Positions 54,474-55,364 of a DNA stretch of 55,364 nucleotides are shown here, piece by piece. Source of the stretch: Negativicutes bacterium (lineage in GTDB: Bacteria > Bacillota > Negativicutes > JAGPMH01); the NCBI GenBank assembly GCA_018052945.1, contig JAGPMH010000005.1:1-55364 (forward strand), read 5' to 3'. The position numbers were made by a program, and so were the translations under genes. Under the pieces are notes generated by a model. The model did not search any database. It saw nothing but the letters and a program-made list of their open reading frames with translations, and was not told the DNA's origin. Every line of letters starts with the position of its first letter. Position 1 is the stretch's first letter.

Positions 54474-54950
54474 ATGGAAAAGAAGAAAGATGGAATAAAA
54501 ATCGCAACAGAAAACCGCAAAGCACGCCATGATTTTCATATCCATGAAGTGTTTGAGGTCGGCATGGTTTTAACCGGTACCGAAGTAAAATCACTACGTG
54601 CCGGCAAAGCTAATTTAAAAGACAGCTTTGCCTTGGTGCGAGATGGTGAAATCAGCTTGCATAATATGCACATCAGCCCGTATGAAGAAGGAAATAGATT
54701 TAATCATGAACCGCTGAGAATAAGAAAGCTGTTAATGCATAAAGCCGAGATTATAAAATTATTTAGTCAAACCAAAGAAAAAGGTTATACTTTAGTTCCG
54801 CTAAAGATTTACTTTAAAAAAGGTAAAGCTAAACTGGAATTAGGCTTAGCAAGCGGTAAGAAAAATTATGACAAACGACAAGATTTAGCAGAAAAAGATG
54901 CTAAGCGTGAAATTGATAGAGCGTTTAAAGAACGACAACGCGATTATTAA
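54474..54950 (+). CDS. smpB: tmRNA-binding protein SmpB
   Basis: This 158-residue protein has the SmpB OB-fold with [54 protein letters not shown] and a C-terminal [15 protein letters not shown] tail. The tail inserts into the ribosome's mRNA channel. It forms a complex with the tmRNA encoded directly downstream. A GGTGAT site lies upstream of ATG 54474, which is weak. Length is normal for the family. Confidence 0.95.
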   Translation: MEKKKDGIKIATENRKARHDFHIHEVFEVGMVLTGTEVKSLRAGKANLKDSFALVRDGEISLHNMHISPYEEGNRFNHEPLRIRKLLMHKAEIIKLFSQTKEKGYTLVPLKIYFKKGKAKLELGLASGKKNYDKRQDLAEKDAKREIDRAFKERQRDY

Positions 54951-54956
54951 GCTAAG

Positions 54957-54985
54957 TTGTCTTTTAAGCTTAAATATGGTATATT
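54957..54985 (+). promoter_or_regulatory. Promoter of ssrA
   Basis: TTGTCT (54957-54962) and TATATT (54980-54985) are 17 bp apart with TGG in front of the -10. The tmRNA starts 28 bp after the -10. Confidence 0.72.
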
Positions 54986-55013
54986 TAGTAGGCAATGAAA
55001 TGTTGCACCACCT

Positions 55014-55364
55014 GGGGGCGTAAAGGTTTCGACAGGGGTAGGTGTAGCATAGGTAGCGAGTCGGGGGTTCATCAACCCGTTAGTAAGGTGAAACTTTTAT
55101 TAAATATAAAAGCAAACAACGAATACGCTTTAGCAGCTTAATGCTAACCCTTTGTTTATCTAATCCCGCGGGATTTACAAAGGGCCAATAGTGGGATACC
55201 TAATAGCCAATTCTCGGAGGCTACCATGGGAATTTTATCGAGATAGCAACTAAGAAGCCTGTTTGTAGGCGTCAAAGGAGCGAATTTCAAAATACAAACT
55301 GCACTCGGAGAAACTTATGATACAATGCTTTTGGACAGGAGTTCGACTCTCCTCGCCTCCACCA
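55014..55364 (+). ncRNA. ssrA: Transfer-messenger RNA
   Basis: The 5' end GGGGGCGTAAAGGTTTCGAC and the 3' end GTTCGACTCTCCTCGCCTCC with ACCA form the tRNA-like domain; the acceptor pairs GGGGGCG with CGCCTCC (one wobble pair). The tag reading frame runs from GCA 55112 to TAA 55141 and encodes ANNEYALAA, ending in the usual ALAA degradation signal. Pseudoknot-forming sequence follows it. The gene ends on the last base of the window. Confidence 0.97.

Overview
The window looks like chromosomal DNA from a low-GC, obligately anaerobic, diderm Firmicute, most likely a member of the Negativicutes. Gene order and regulatory style are Firmicute: rapZ-yvcK-whiA, gap-pgk-tpiA-gpmI-eno, secG and rnr-smpB-ssrA clusters, a SCIFF peptide system, strong Shine-Dalgarno sequences, and many GTG and TTG starts. 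An RND efflux pump with its lipoprotein adaptor, and a BtuCDF-type importer, suggest an outer membrane. Anaerobic life is indicated by an [FeFe]-hydrogenase-like protein, the anaerobic glycerol-3-phosphate dehydrogenase GlpABC, a membrane pyrophosphatase and a CbiK-type (anaerobic-route) cobaltochelatase. I cannot name the genus. No insertion sequence, prophage or CRISPR array was seen.

Layout. 1-2.9 kb: tail of an AzlD-like transporter gene, then the hydrogenase-like protein and a secreted DUF3298-type protein. 2.9-6.0 kb: a Zur-like regulator with zinc importer ZnuACB. 6.0-6.2 kb: tRNA-Leu(UAG). 6.3-10.8 kb: RND efflux operon. 11-13.2 kb: a membrane c-di-GMP phosphodiesterase with a degenerate GGDEF domain. 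13.3-18.6 kb: a cobalamin riboswitch with its own promoter and terminator, an HD-GYP gene relic, exported CbiK, CbiL and BtuFCD. 18.6-21.1 kb: two small zinc-ribbon membrane proteins and an ABC-2 exporter. 21.1-23.2 kb: malate dehydrogenase with a structured leader, and a Cof-type phosphatase. 23.2-26.0 kb, minus strand: four type IV pilin-like proteins, the first apparently using an ATT start. 26.2-33.1 kb: rapZ-yvcK-whiA, a polysaccharide deacetylase, an unknown secreted protein, the 46-residue SCIFF peptide gene and its radical SAM maturase. 33.3-34 kb: MgtC-like protein. 34.1-40.3 kb: lower glycolysis. 40.5-42.4 kb: a chemoreceptor carrying a PhnD-like binding domain at its cytoplasmic C terminus. 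42.6-48.4 kb: glpABC and pyk. 48.4-50.8 kb: secG and hppA. 50.9-55.4 kb: esterase, thioesterase, rnr, smpB and ssrA, which ends on the last base.

How the parts fit. Glycerol 3-phosphate is oxidised at the membrane by GlpABC. The product enters lower glycolysis (gap to pyk, all present here). Malate dehydrogenase leads toward a fumarate/succinate branch, the hydrogenase may dispose of electrons, and the pyrophosphatase conserves energy. Several operons have hairpins placed between genes (gap/pgk, SCIFF/maturase, secG/hppA, glpC/pyk), which suggests graded expression within operons.

The observations most worth following are the SCIFF locus with a hairpin between peptide and enzyme, the chemoreceptor-PhnD fusion, the hydrogenase whose N terminus is a NuoF-type remnant without its cluster ligands, the exported cobaltochelatase, the ATT-started pseudopilin, and the antiterminator pairing I can draw for the cobalamin riboswitch.
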